Source: Cavia porcellus (lineage: Eukaryota; Chordata; Mammalia; Rodentia; Caviidae). Taken from it: a stretch of DNA of 64,000 bases. Below the pieces are notes generated by a model. The model was given only the letters and a program-made list of their open reading frames with translations, was not told the DNA's origin and did not search any database. Both the position numbers and the translations under genes were made by a program. The stretch spans positions 204,922,657-204,986,656 of the forward strand of contig NW_026947484.1 in the NCBI RefSeq assembly GCF_034190915.1. The letters run 5' to 3'. Of the stretch, positions 9,501 to 24,500 are shown piece by piece (within the stretch, counting starts at the first letter, position 1; each line of letters starts with the position of its first letter).

Positions 9501-12500
9501 CCAACATGGTCTTCACCATCGATGTCATATTCTGGGGATACAAGAGACTCTGCAGAGGAGCTCAACCCAGTTGAGAACCCTGCCTAGTGCAGGACCTGGC
9601 ACACGTGTGTGCACCCACTAGCAAAACACAGGGGTCCAGCAGTGTCCTAGAGTCCTAGGGTCTCCAAAGGTGCCTGTCATGGGACTGGGCCTCAGTGTAG
9701 GCACAGAGGTCGGCAGTGTCCTTGGCTACTACCTGACCTTGAGGCAGCCTTGCCAGCACCCTCATGCCCAGGTCTCCTAGTCGAAACAAGAACAGCAAAC
9801 AGGACTGGAAAATAAGCACTGTGGGGAGGGGTGTCCAGCAGCTGGAAGAGCCCAGGACTCATTCCTCACTGGTAAAGGTCCCTGGAGTACAGGCATAATT
9901 GCCAGGGAGCCAGAGTGGAGGACTGTGTGAGGCTGATGAGAGCCACACCACAGTAATGCTGCCCAGGGCTCTTGTACACAGGGCTCTTGCCCATTCCTGC
10001 TTTCTTGGGGGCTCCTCTGGACAGATCCAGGAAGCACCTGTGATCAGAGGACATGTGACTGGTTCCATCTGAGCATGCCCAGTTTCATCTCTCACTTCTT
10101 TCTTAGGTCAGAGATGGAAAGAAAGGGTCCTTGCTGTGCCTGGGAAGGGTGTGACCCAGGACAGCAGTGAGAAGGGATGATCCTAGAGTCCATATGCTAG
10201 CAAAGAGTGACACCCTCTCTGATGGTGAGCCAGGATGTTTTGGACTCTGCCCAGGTCGTGATCCACCCCCAGGAAGCCTCTGCTCTGCTCTAGTCAGCCC
10301 CAGGAGGTCCCATACCCCAGGAGGGCAAGAGGACTCTAAATCAGTCTCACTCCTGCCACCCCTGTCCTCGGTGCCAGACCCTCGGGACCTCCCACAGCCT
10401 CCTCAGCCTGAGATAGACCCTTACTATGCTATCCTCTGCCTGCTGGACACCGTTCCATGGCCCCACTCTCAGAGGCCATCCCTAATGTCTGTGCCCCCAG
10501 GCTCTTTGCAGGGTGGACATGCTGAAGGATGGACAAGCCATTTCTAGAGTAGAGGGCCACACTGCAGCATCCTTGAGGCCTGGTGGCAGGCATGGCGCCC
10601 GCAGAGAGCACATCTGAGAGTTCCCATGTGGAAGATGACCAGTTTCCCTTTCTTTTAAAAAGCAGAGTAAGGGGTTTGGGATTTAGCTTAGCAGCATAAG
10701 CATCTGCCTGACAAGCACTAGGTCGTGAGTTGGATCCTTGGGACCAAAAATAAACAAATAAATAAATAAAAATAAAAAGCAGGCAGTTTCTTTGATCTCA
10801 CACATAGCTCCACTGGCTGTGCCTGTTCCACAGGGGCTGCCCACTGCAGGGCTTGAGCCAGGAATGCTCTGGGTCCTTTGGTCCTGAATCAGATGCTTTG
10901 ATTCTTGAGCTTATTTCTGAGGAAGTCAGAGCCATTTACCTAGGCCCTGTGCCCAGCTAAAGCCTGCACTGCAGCTCCCTTATGACTCACACCAAGCAGC
11001 ATTCTGCCCAAGGTCTCCAAGGTCTACTGAGTGACCCACCAGGCCAGTCCTGTCCTGCTTTGCCACTTTCTCCTCCTGCTCCTCACTGGCCCTGGTTCCT
11101 CTGCCCCAGGTCCCTGTGTACCATGCTGTACCTCCTATACCCAGGGACTGCAGGTGACGGCTATCTCACCATGTGTCAATGGAGGACCACCATGAGCCCA
11201 TGTCCTTCCCTGCCCCTACTCTGAGATCTGCAGGTTTGTCTCCTCAAGACCAAGCTCTTGGTGGGTGCAGGCTGCCACTTACCTCGGCCCACTGCTTGGC
11301 TCGGATCCGTGTCTGGCTGTAGTTCCGCTCCTCGGCATATAGAGCCCCCATGAAGGCTCCAATGGATGTACCTCCAACCATGTCCACAGGGATGCCACAT
11401 TCTGCCAGGGCCCGAAGGATGCCAACCTGGGCACAGCCTCTTCACCAGTCAGGACACAGAGAGGAAGTGAGCGTGTCATCAGGGCCTGCCCACTGCAGCT
11501 CACCACTCCCCCACAGTTCCTGACTCCTCCATTGGGCACAGATAGGCAGAGTGCACGTGCCATTTAAAATCTGTCCTGGGCTGGGGTGTAGCTTAGTGGT
11601 TAAGCACTTACCTAGCAAGTGGGTTCCACCCTCAGTACCATACATGTACACTTACACACTCACACACACACACACATACACACGCTACATAGATAAACAG
11701 ATTAAACCAATCTTCTCTGGAGGTCCTGAGGACCTGGGGAGCTGAAATGGAGAAGGACAGCAGGAGGGGCCACATGCCCATACAGCATCTTCAGCCTATA
11801 AATACTTGCTGACTGCAACAAGGTAAATAAGCACAAGTCTTGCTTAGCTGGGAATAGAGAGAAGAGAAGGTGAGGCCCCTTGGAAGAAGGTCCTGGTCAA
11901 TACCCCAAAACCCTGGGAAGGAGGTCTAAGTCAACAGCCCATGGCGCCCTGGGAAGGAGGCCCTGGTGAATACCCTAAGGACTCTGGGTACACGAATGTT
12001 TTCAGTGAAGAAGTCAGACATTGATGGACAAATATATGATCCCACTCACATGAGGTACCTAGAATAGGCAAATTCATGGAGAGGGAAAGTAGAACAATAG
12101 TCCCCAGGGCTGAACGGAGAGGGAGTGGGAGTTAGGGCTTCATGGGTACAGGGCGAGTTTGGGATGAACATGTTCTGGAGCTGCACAGCGCTGGTGGTGG
12201 CACAACAATGTAAATGTACTTAACGGTGTACTCAAAAATGGCTAAAATGGTAAATTTAAGCTAAGTGTATTTTATCACAATAAATTATACAACATCATTA
12301 CAAAAGATAAATATATCTTTAAAACTTCAAAGAATTAAAGACAAAACTAGTAATTTTGGTATAGCTCAACATCAGTGATCATTCAAGAGATACAAATTAA
12401 AACAACACTGAGATCCCACTTCACCCCAGAAAGAATGGCTACTATCAAGAACTCAAGCAATAACAAATGCTGGAGGGGCTGTGGGAAAAAAGGAACCCTT

Positions 12501-15500
12501 CTCCACTGTGCATGGGAATGCAGACTGGTACAGCCATCGTGGAAACCAGTGTGGAGATTCCTCAAAAAACTAGGATTAGAGGTTCCATTTGACCCAGCTA
12601 TTCCTCTTCTGAGTATCTTCCCAGAAAAATAAAGACATCAAACCATAGTGATAATATGTACACCCATGTTTATAGCAGCACAATTTATAATAATCACATC
12701 TTGGAAACAACTCAAATGCCCATCAATCAAGGAATGGATAAAAAAAAAGTGGTCTTTTTTAATACAATGGAATGAGTACTATTCAGCCACAAAGCAGGAT
12801 AAACTAGAGACTTTTATAGATGAATGGATGCAACTTCAGACCATGCTCATAAGTGAAATAAATCAGACTCACATATGTTAGCATTGTATTGTCTCCTTGT
12901 GTGAGAAAGAGTAAATAAGGCCCAAGATGTACAATAGACATTGTGAAATAGGAAGAAATTGTTCAAGAGGAAAAAGGAACTAGGATAGGGGAAAGGGGAA
13001 AGGAAAATAAAAAAATATATACATATATAAGATAGTTATACTACTAGTTTCTCTTAGTTCATTGAAAAGGAAGGTTTGTGCTAATATCATTTGGAAAATG
13101 TTTTATACCCATATCTTATACTTTAAGTAACTACTTTAACTCAATGTATTAACCATTGTTATTTCTATTATATTGTTATGAAATTTTGTTTTACTTCTTT
13201 CCATAAAGCAAAAAGATAATAATTTTGGCATAGAATCAGGAGTTATAGAATCAAATAAAGATTCTAGAAATAAAAAATATAACACCTGAAATGAATTCAG
13301 TGAATACATTTAGTAGCAGAATAGACACAACTGAAGACAGAGATGATGAAACATAAGTCAGGAAAAAATACTTGTTGAACCAAAGCATCAAAAGGATGGG
13401 ATATGAAAACTATTCTTTTCCAAAATAGAAAAGAGTTGGGTGTTGTGGTGCATGCCTGTAATCCCAGCACTCAGGAGACTGAGGCAGGAGGATTGGATGC
13501 ACCTGACGCCAGCCAGGGCAACCTAATAAGTCAGCCTGAACTACACAGTGAGAATCTGTCTCAAAAAAGTCAATAAAGAGCCTAGCAAACATATACCATC
13601 TAGCACAAAGGTCTAATATATGTGTAAACCACACCCAGAAAGTGAAGAAAGAGGCAAACAGAAATAGCATCAGGAGAAATCGTCTAGTGGCAGATCTACA
13701 CTGATGATCAGCATCAAGGTCCAGATTCAAAAAGCATCACAGACCCTAAGAATGAACCAAAATGAAACCACTCCTGCATTACTGAAAACATCTTTAAACT
13801 ATACAGAGAGTAAAAAAAAAAAAAAAAAAAAAAAAAAAGCAGATGAGGGCTAAGTATGGCCTGGCAGCAGGATGCTTGCCAGCCCAGGGAAGCCCTGTGT
13901 CCCCTCGACAGGCCCAAGAGAAAGCAGCAGGGAGGGAAGATGACACAGTTGTTTCTGGAACTCTGGGCCAGTGATGCAAGGGCTGGCAGCTGGCTCCTAT
14001 GTGCTCCTAAGGAGTCTTGATTAAGCTTCTGCTGTTGCTGAAAATGCTACAAGCCAGGTCCACAGGCCGGGACCAACTGTGCAGGCCCCTGCTGCTAGAT
14101 CCATGCAAAGGACCTGAGCCACTCCCAGCCTGACAACTGCCCCATCCTTTAGACCACAGTTTCTTCAGGATTCAGGTGGGTGCAGGGCACAGGTAAGTCT
14201 CAAGTCCCTCAAGCTTTGAGACCTCAAGATGCAGTGACACAATGCTGTCACCTCACCCCTAGCTTAAATAGGAGCCAGACCCAAGCCTGTGGTACCAGAG
14301 GATCCTGTCAAGAGTGCCAGCCAGGAACGCCTTCCTTTCTAGCTGGCTGCCTCTGAAGTCCTCCATCAGAGCAGGAAGCCCATGGTACCCTCCTTCCCTG
14401 CACCACTGTAGATGCCCCCCTTGGGCACACCTGTGTCACCAAGGAAACAACCTGCTGGGCCACTGGAATTCTTGGGGGTAAAAGTCCTTTACAACAGCTG
14501 GGTATAGTGGCACATATCCATAATTCCAGCATTCAGAGATAGACAGGAAGACTGCTGTGAATTCTCGGCCAGCCTGGGCTACATACTGAACTGAAAGCCA
14601 ATTTAACCCTCATACCAAGATCCTGTCTCAAAAATCTAAAAAAAGAGGGGAGAAAAGGCCCTTTAAGGAACTCATAGCCTGAAGAACTAAAGAGTGCTTT
14701 CTGCTCTGCTTTGGTAGGGCAGATCAGCTCCTTACACTGGAGAGCTGATCTTTCCATATGAAAATGGAAAGAAATTCACCAGGAGCACAGTGAGGAGGAC
14801 AATGTTGAAGGACAAGGACAGAGAGTTCAGAGGCAGATACACAGTAGCTCAAGTGCAAGCAAACACTTCCATGCAGGGACAATCAGCACGAGACACAAGC
14901 TCTTCTTCCCCCTGCACTGGCAGCAAACTAGGAGTCTGGCCTCCTGGGTGCACGTGTGGATGCTCCTGGGGATGACAGAGGTCACCACAACCCGACGTCT
15001 GCCTGTGGTGTAACACTACTCTGTCCTCCTGGTGCTCAGCACCACAACCCTGGGCTCACCTTGCTCCTCCTCCTCCAAGCACCAAGGCAATCGCATTGCC
15101 AGTCAGCACACGCGCCAGTCGGGAGAAGTCTGAGTGTCGGTCTGGGGGCCGCTGGAAGACGCGCTCGTACATTTCCATCTGAGAGGGCAGCAGGACAAGG
15201 GGCTTGGAGGACCCCACTCAAGACCCACGTGTCCTGCCTTGTTTGGGCAGTTTCCTCCCATCCTCATCCAATGATATCTACAGGACATGGCCCTATCAGG
15301 AACATGGGCCAGGGCTCACAGGAGAATGTTTGCCCAGAGAGGACCGCTGGGCCACCAGAGACCCAGAAGCTGCCTCAACTGTTTTGACATAGACCCCACG
15401 GACCCTTTCGGCACACTGTACCCTCTCAGGACACAGAATCCTGGGCAAATACTGTGGCTGAATTGCAAGGCTCAGTGGGCTGAATATGCCCTGCGGAGGA

Positions 15501-18500
15501 GGAACCTCAGAGCCCAGACTCTTGTCTGCCTCCCTCCAGCCACTGCAATTTGACAAGGCCTTGACCAACTGAGAGACTTTCAGGCCCAGCCCCTGACTTT
15601 ACTTTGCTGGCTTTCCTGGTCCCCAGGACACTGCTGGCCTCTGCTGGGCTCCACCCACACATCCTACCTACAGGGTACACTGCCACATACATGGCAGCCC
15701 AGGAGTCCCAAAGTCAAGGCCAGACAAACATGAACTCCTTGCCAGAAATGAGTTGCAGAGATGCATCCCAAACAGTACCCACAGCCCAGGGGCTGGAAAG
15801 TCAGAGAGAAGAGAAGCACATCTGGAAATCAGGTGGAGTGGGTGGGAAGTCAGGGTCCCCCTGACCCCATGGCATACCAGCTTGGGCAAACTCCTCCTGG
15901 AGAAGATGCGCCGCGGGCAGCAGAGATGCAGGTGGCCTGAGCACCAGCTCCGCATGTTGAGCCACTCCACAGTATGGGCCGGTGCTGGGCCCTCAGCCCT
16001 GTGCAGCAGGATCAGCCTTTTCTGGGCACGTACGGCTGTGCTCTCCAACATCTGCTCTAGCTGTGGGGAAAGGGCTGTTAGTACCAGGCGAGACCAAGGG
16101 CTCCAAGGGGGATGGAGTGCACTGGGTATTCCTGCCAGCTGGCTAACAGAACAGAAGGGCCACAGAAAGAGCTGAGGATGATTCTTGCTTCTATAGGTGA
16201 CTGGGCTGTGGCATGGCCTGCTGGGGGCTGGCCAAGCTTGGACCACAGGGCCTGCCAAGTCATGTGTGCAGATAGTCACCATGGCCACTATGTACAAGGA
16301 CACAGATACCCCCTGTGAGCATCTGTTACTGATGCTCATGCACACACACACACCCTGTGACCTTTGCATGATGTGATGTAGGCATTTTCCCTTATCAGGA
16401 GGACAGGAGCAAATATTATAGGGAGAACTTTTAGCTGTCCCAGGAAGAGACAGATCAGCAGAAGCTAGGAGACAGAACAGTGCAGGGAGGAAAACAGTGA
16501 ATAGGTGCCATTCACAGCACAAACTCGGGGAAGTGGGAATCCTGTGACTGACTACACCTGAGGGGACTTCAATGATCCACCCCTTGCAGACCACTGGCAC
16601 CTTGAATCTGAACACACCCTGGGCAGCAGCTTGTGGACACCCTGAGGGTACACTGCACCTGGCCTGTTGCAGTGACACAGTCTCCTACCCCACTACCAAG
16701 AAAGCCTGAGCTGGTGGGGGGTAGTCAGGGAGAAGGCAAACGCCAGTTATAAGAGCAGTGAAGCAATGTGGATAAAACTCACAGTCCCACACGCTGAGGG
16801 AAAAGGAAATTTAGGGTGAGGTAAAGTAGGGCACTATTCTAACCAAGCCTCAGACCTGCCCACAAACACTTCACACACATGCTGTGTGGCGTGAGGCAGA
16901 CAGAGCCTCCAGGTCCCTGGGGTAGAGCTCCTGCTGGGCTTTGCGCTAAAACCGCTGGAGAAGAACACAGTGGACATCTCGAACACAACCCCTTCTGAGT
17001 TCTTGAAATGTTTTATCCAGAGAAAAGAAAATCAGGCTGTGGGGAGGGCATTCCTTACCTCACCCACTGTGGGCTCCTGTTCACCAAGGCCCACAATGAG
17101 GATGCAATCGGCCTGCCGGATACAGCGCTGGGTCCAGGGGGTGAGTGTGCTGTCTGCCTGGTAGAGCACTATCCGGTGGATGTCCTCCTGCTGCCCCAGC
17201 CAGCTGGACAGCCGGTACTCATGGACACTGTGGGCCATGGAGGCAGCAGAGGGTAAGGACAGACAGCACCCCACTTTCCCCTCCCACATCTCAGGCCTGC
17301 TCAAGTCTTTGTGAGCCAAGCACAGGTATGGCCAGAACCCAGGGACTGGGGCTTTCTGTGGGGCAGTGAGAGGAGGGTGGCCCAACAGTGCCCACGCATG
17401 TGCTGAGTGCAATGTGGCTGGGGCATGCAGATACAGGAGCACAGGGCCTGGTACAGGGCTTTCCCTGGACCAGCAAGGAGGAGGTTGCTTTCTATGGGGA
17501 CCAGTGGGGCTGGAGCCAACCCACCTGTCGAGAGCTCCAGAGCCAAGGCGCTGTCTCACGTTGTCACTGGTCAGCAGCAGGACTGGGCCTGAGAACACAG
17601 CCACCAGTCATCTTCAAGAACAGGCAAGGGGGCCAGGGTGCTCAGCTCCCCTGAAGGTGCCTCTGTGGGAATCTGATGTCTCCCACATTAACACTCACCG
17701 TCTAAAACCAGAGCCAGTACCTAGATTCCAGGAAAGGCTACTGGCAGCCAGGGGAACAGCCAGGAAGCTAGCCCACCGTGTGATAGTGACAAGGGGGACA
17801 GTCTCCGCCATAGAAAAGGACCCAAATCTTGGCACCGAGTGTGGGAAAACCACAGGACCCCAGAGTTTTCCCCGATACACTGCAGGAAGGTCTGATCATT
17901 CTCAGCAAGTTTTTCCAAGGACATAGAGTAAGAGGTAAGCAGTAGGAGATCACGGAGTCTTACTATGCTGCCCAAGCTGGTTCCGAACTGGAAGACTCAA
18001 GCAGTCCTCTCACCTTAGCATCCCAAACGCTGGGACTATGTGCTCTCAGCAGCTATAACATGGTTTCCCTGGCAGCGTGATTCTTAGAGACAGCAGAGTA
18101 AGGGTGTCCTGACAGTTGGGAGCGCTGGCTGCTGGAATGTGGCTGTTACGGCTCTGAGTTAAACAGCAGAAGCAGCCCCATTGTGGGAAACTCAGGGCTC
18201 AGGACTGCAGGCCCCACAGGGACAGAGCTCCTGGCCTGCACACAGGAGCAAGTACTCTAGTCAATGGCCTCACAGCAGTGTCTTCCTAGCACTTCCCCAA
18301 CTGGACAGTTGTGCAAGGTAGGCAGTTCTCCACCTCTCCACCCAGGAGGCTCTGGAGCCAGACCTTATCTTAGCACAGGGACTCCAGGCTGGATTTCACC
18401 TGCCCTTCAGTGAATGCTGCTGCTCTAGGCCCCATCCCTGAATTTGGGGGAGTGGTCCCAGGCAGGGGAGCAGGCCCCAAGGCAGTGCTCTGGGCTCTCT

Positions 18501-21500
18501 TGCCAGGGCCCAGCTCCTGCCAACCAGGATGGCTCTGAGCACTCTCTCCTGAGGGATGGCCCAAGGACCTGGTTCTGTCTATGGAGCCAAAGTTCTTTCA
18601 CCTGGAGGGTGTAGTGTTGCAGATCCAGCCCAAGGGAAGCCCTGGCCTGCCGTTCAGTGTTTCAAAGGATGGGGGCCCTGGTATCTCCCACTCTGCGAGA
18701 TGAGGGTAGGCCAACTGTAGCTCTAGCCTTCTCTGGTACGGACAGCACTGCTGACCAGGCTGCCAAACGGCTTTTTTCCCATATCCTGGGTGCCAGAAGA
18801 GTGGGTGATACCTTCATGCTAGAAGAAAACACCTCTTGGCCTGGACCCTTACTGAGCAGAAATGCCCTCTGGGAGAAGTGGCCCATAGAGGCAGCCACCT
18901 GCCTTGAGGCTAAGGGGATGCAGCAGCCCGGCGGGCAGTGTGGCCCCTCTGAGGGAGGGCCCAGTCAATGGGAGAATGTAGGACAGCACTCCTGGTGGCT
19001 TTGGGCTCACCCCACTCTGCTTCACTGTGGTTCCCAAGAAGTGCTGTGGGACACCGAGGAGGGCAGCACTGTGAGGCAGAGCAGCAGGAGGGGTGCAGGC
19101 TCCCTCTTGACCTGGAAACAGGGTGTCCTCTGACACTTCAGCAGTAGAACATGAGGTCCACCCTGCTGCTTTCCAGAGCCAAAGCAGCTTTCCTGAGCCT
19201 TGGGGACATGCAGCCATGTCCTTGGCTCCCGCTGTCCCACACTGCCACCTGCGTGTGATAAACCCACTGTATCCTGCCTCACACTGGATGAGGGGGGGAC
19301 CAGAGCACACGAATCCGCTCTGTGACTGTCTCTACAGAAAAAAATGAACCTCACTTTTGCCCTATACTGGCACCAAGATCAATCCCAGGGAGATAGCAAA
19401 TTTAAAAGGAAAGGTAAAACAAAGGGGGTTTTGGGTTGGCTTTTTTTTTTTTCAGTGGATTGAATGTAAGCCCTCTTCACTGAACTATATCCCCAGTCTT
19501 TTTAAAATTTTTATTTTGAGACACGGTCTCACTAAAGCATTAACTATTAATTGCCCAGTCTGGGCATGAATTTATAATCCCTGTACCTCAGCCTCCCACA
19601 GTTCTGGGACCACAGGCATGTACCACCATGCCTGATACAACAAGGTTTTTAGTATATCTTCATGATTTAAGGGTAGGATGAAATTTCTTTTGTTGTTGTT
19701 GTTGTTTTTAAAGAAAGGTCTCACTATGTAGTTCAGGCTGGCCTGTACTCACTATGTAGCCTAGTCTGACCTTGAACTTGTGATCTTTCTGCCTCAGGCT
19801 CCTGAGTGCTAGAAATTTATTCAATAAAACACAAAAGCAGTAATCATATAAGAGAAAATTGATCTATATTACAGTCAAGAACTCCTGTTGGTCTAAAGAC
19901 ATATTAAAAGAATCAAAAATCAGGCCACATTAGAAAGAGATGGGATAAACTCAGGCAACTGATCTGACAAAAGTGACAAAGTGCTGTGACGAGAAGAGAT
20001 GAACTGGATGCCCACACACAGCTGGTAGAGCAGACACAGGCTGGAAAGCTGCTGCCCAGATTAGCTCTCACACGCCACAGAGACCAGAGCAAAGCACAGA
20101 ACCAGGGCACTTCCAGAGGACTGAAGTCACAGAGAAAACCTATATGACCCCGTGTTTGGTGATGACGTTTTTACACATAGTGCCTAAGGCGTGATCCAAA
20201 AATGCAGATAACTTAGAAGCTGCATTCTCACTGTGTAACAATGGCTCTGCAACAGACAGTGCCAAGGACAGGACACTAAGAGGCAGGAGAAAGCATCTGC
20301 AAAAGACAGAGCTGGCAAAGATAGTCCCTAAATATATAAAAGACTCTTAGGTTTAACAATAAGAAAAGAATCCAGTTAAAAAATGGGCCAACAATGTGAA
20401 AAGACACCTGACCGAAGTATGTGTACTTATAGAAAATAAACACCTGGACAGCTCCACACAGAGAGCAGGTGTATGAAAAGATGTCCAGGGTCACAGCCCC
20501 CCAAAAAGAGCATGCCGAATTAGGAATGTGCCACCCCTGACTCCTATTAGGACACCTAAACTAAGAAGCATGACAACATGAAGCACTGGCAAAGATGTAG
20601 AGAAACTGAGCCCTCACACAGAGCTGGAGGCACACAGTGTTCTGAAGGTCCTTGAAAACAGGGCACATGTGTCATATTCTGGGGCACCAATTCCAGAGAG
20701 AAAAGCTGCTGTGCACACACATATCCAGGACACAAAAGATCAGAATAGTTTTCTTTGTGGTACCTCAGACTGGAAGCCATCCCTATGCAGGGGACCCACA
20801 GAGGGCAATCAGCAATGACAAGAAGGCAGTCACAAGAGGCCATCCACCGCCTGGCTCCATTTCTATACCATACTGTGGGGCTGGAGCACAGGAACTTGCC
20901 TCCTCTCCAGCTCCACCCCAGGATGGACCTGCTGGCCACAGAGCAGATTCACAATGCTACCTGACAACCTGACCCCCATAAGTGCACTGTCCTATGAGGG
21001 CCAGCAAACCCATAACCATCTTTCAGATATGTCTTCCAGAAGGAAGAGGCTGGCATGTGCCCCGCAGGCTGAACAGCAAAGGCAGAGTCTGAAAGGACAG
21101 GACCGAGGGCAGGGATGGCATCCCGGACAGGTGCTGGGAGCCCTGTATCCTGAATGTTTCCAGGAACATTTCTTTTCTCTTTTTTGGAGTACTGAGTATT
21201 GAACCAATGACCTCTGCATGGTGCTACAGTCCCAGCTCTTTTTTATTTTTTTTTTTACTTTGAGATAAGGTCTCGCTGAGGTGCCCAGGCTGACCTCATT
21301 TGCAATCTGCCAGAATGGAGACGGGCCCTCATACTGGATCACAGACACGACAGGGGCAGGCAAACTCACCAATAGCTCTGAGCGCGTGCTGCAGCTCCAA
21401 GGCAAAGGCGGTAAGTGGCACATCCTCAGACACAGGCATCACCGCCACCGTGGACAGGTTGCTGGCCATGTTCCCTGCGTCCCACTTGCTTCCTGCCTCA

Positions 21501-24500
21501 TGGAGCCCAAGCTGGTAACCTGCAGGGCACAGGGCAGACAATGGCTGGGTGGTCTCAGGACAGCCCTGCCCTGACCAGAGCAACTCCTACATCCTCCCAG
21601 TAGGTGGTCAGCCCTGGACACACACAGAGCTGGCCAGGAGGGATCTGCTCTGGCCTCTGGAACTTGGTGACTCAACAAACTCAGTTAAAACCTGCCAAGT
21701 GAGAGAGCTCCTTATACAACCCAGATTCCTGTAGTTTTCCGCCGAGTGCTCTGGGAACAGCACACCCGAGACACTGCAAGGTGCTTTTACCATTTTGTCA
21801 TACTCGCCTCTAGAACCAGTGGAGGTGTGGAATAACTGTCAGGAGGCTGTGCTGGGATTGTGGCAGCCAGGCAGATGCCAGAAGAACTGCAGGGGAAGAA
21901 AGCAAGGCAGGCCACCAAGGGCCTGTAGAGCCTTCTCCAGTAGCCTGGACCTTCACCCGGCTCCTGCATGGGCAGAAGGCCTACAGTCGGCATGCCCGCA
22001 AGGAGCAAGCAGCTGGGCCTCAGTTTATGGGCCTCAGCCTGAGGGTGCTGCCACAATCACTCCTCACACCTCCTCCCTATACAGTGGTAGCTGAGAGCAC
22101 AGCCTGGCTGTGCCTACCAGGCTCCATCACTGGCCAAGCTCCTGCCTGCCCGGGAGTGGGGGTGTTCAGTGGCTTATGCCCTTCATAATGTTCTTGCTGT
22201 GGGCCTAGCAGAGTCCGTTGTTGTGGTTCTCCTCTCCTGACAGAGTGGAGCTGTCTTCCACCAGGATCCTGTCCTCAGCCAGGCTTCTATCTCCCTGAAG
22301 TGCACATCCAAGGCTGGCTCCTAAGAGGCTGTGGCTGTCAGCTAGGAGGGAGGTTGCAAAGTCTGCCCAAAGTCTAAGTGGGGATACAGTGGCAGGAACA
22401 GGGAAGGAAGAGTGAGATTCGAGAGGATCTGTCCCAGATGCCCCCTGCAGCATTGCCTGTAGAAGCCAAAGACAGCCAGAGGCCTAATAACAGGAGAATG
22501 GTCAATGCATGACCACATGCCTATCTGCAGAACCAAACACACCTTAATGGGCCAACTGGAAAAACTTCACAATATTGAATGAAAAACTCACAAAGTAATT
22601 TAGAAAATAATTCATATTAAACAACCATCCAAAACCTTCCAAAATAAAGCACCTGCATCCATTCATAGAATGAAGCACAGACCAGCAGATACTACCTGCT
22701 CAGCATTCAACAGGCTCCAGATTCAGCTTCTCTGCAGTCAGCCTGGCACTAGCCCTTACTCACACTCTGCTCCTTGCAGGAAATGGCTCTAGGCCTCCAT
22801 CCCCTGCCCCCCATGTCCAGAGCAAATCCTGGACCAGGGCCCTCCTTGGATCTCTGACTTCTGGTGCCTGCTCCATGCAGGACACACAAATGTCCACAGG
22901 TGCTCATGGGGCCCCTGCTGCCACCCAACTGTGGCTACCACAAGCCCCTCAGCCGATGGGCTCTCCTTTGCTGCAAATACCCTGGCTTGTATGTACCCCT
23001 GCCCTGTTACCCACCCTCTCCCTGGGTCCCCTCTTGCCCAAGGCCACTAACTCCCTGGCTCAGCCATCAGCCCCAGAAGAGGGTTCTTCTTCTACCAGCT
23101 CCTGGCAGCCAGGCTCTGCCAGGCCTGGGCACAGCCAGCCACAGGTGTTTTCTCAGAATGGAAACAGTGCCACACAGATGCAGAGTGCTTGGCATGTGCT
23201 ATCCGTCTGCTTGGAGTATGTTCTCCACACACAGGTCTGCCAAGGAACTGCACCCAGGTGACACTCAAGGCCCAGAAGCTGCCACCCCTTGGGCCACTGT
23301 ATTGGAACAAGAACTGGGGAGGGGCCAGCACAGGGAAGAGACAGGCCCTGCCATACACAGCAACCCCAGCCACCCCACCAAGTACCTGAGGGTATCCTCA
23401 CAGGGAGCCAAGACACAGGCAGTGAGTGGGAGCCATGCAGAGGCCCAGCGAGGTACCTGCTCACCCTCATCCACAGGGCTCTATCCTCTGCAGCCTACAC
23501 AACTTTGTAATAAGCAGGGATGATGGACGAGAAAGTGAAACAGAGCAAGGACTGCCACACATGCTCCTCTCTGACCTGCTCCCTCAGTTTCAGCCTCATT
23601 CCACAGAACACCCCTGCTAGCCACAGAGCTAGGTTTGGCTTCACCCTGTGTGCCACGCTGGAGCAGGGGGCTTGGCCATGCAAAGAATGTGGGGCTCACT
23701 TGCCTTCTCTGCAAGAGGCATCCGGCCCACTCACACCTCAGGTTGGCAGGCAGAGCCCCCACAGATTGAGGACAGGATAGAAGAAATGAAAATTAGGTAG
23801 AAAGGGACAAAAAAGGGGCTGGGATTTAGCTCAGCAGGCATAAGCGCCTGCCTTGCAAGTGTGTGGTCATGAGTTCGATCCCCGGTACCAAGAAAAAGAC
23901 AAAAAAAAAAAAAAAAAGGGACAAAAACCCCCAAGATTTTCAAACTGTAAATCCTATCTCACAAAAAAAAAAAAAAAAAAACCACAAAACAAAAGGGCCA
24001 GAGAAGTTCCTTGTTTCAGCCTCTGGGACCTCACAGGCCTGGCCAGGAGCTCCACAGCCTTGGACATCCTTGACCTGCTGCCTGCTGTTGCTTTCATAAC
24101 CAAGAGGAGGAAATACTCAGACAACAAACAAACAAGTGACTTTACAACAACTATAAGCATCACTGAGCAGAAAAAGGAGAATCTGTTCACCTATTCTGAC
24201 ATCACATCCCAACACCCCACTTTCTCAGTCTGGTTCTACTGCTCTTTCTGTAGCAGCACTCTTTGAAGAACTGCCTTCATCATTCTCTCCCAGGGACCAC
24301 AGAAGTCAGAATCTTTTGCTTTAGGTAAAACCAAAAGGTTGGCCTTGAGTTGCTTTCTTAGTTTTCACACAAGTTGCTTGAGCGCTTCCAGTTGGGACTG
24401 AAGATGAGTGGAGCAGGCACAGCCCACGTCAGTCACAAGAGACCCTACATGCAGCCTGAAGCAGTTCCCCAGGACTCCCTGGGGGAGGAAGGCAGCTGAA

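Larger units (their letters stand above)
11440..15059. other. PNPLA7 intron 24
   Basis: 3.6 kb holding an ID, a degenerate tandem motif (11877-11990), two L1 3' ends, two B1 SINEs and a poly(A) run. 13850-14490 and 14650-15055 show nothing recognisable. Confidence 0.7.

Noticed and set aside
15668..16678. 336-codon minus-strand frame
   Set aside because: It is PNPLA7 exon 23 (15878-16060) plus intron read-through on both sides. Only the exon part matches the family, and the splice sites bound it.
22864..23523. 219-codon plus-strand frame in intron 19
   Set aside because: Pro/Ser/His-rich, no recognisable motif, no splice or promoter context; treated as chance.
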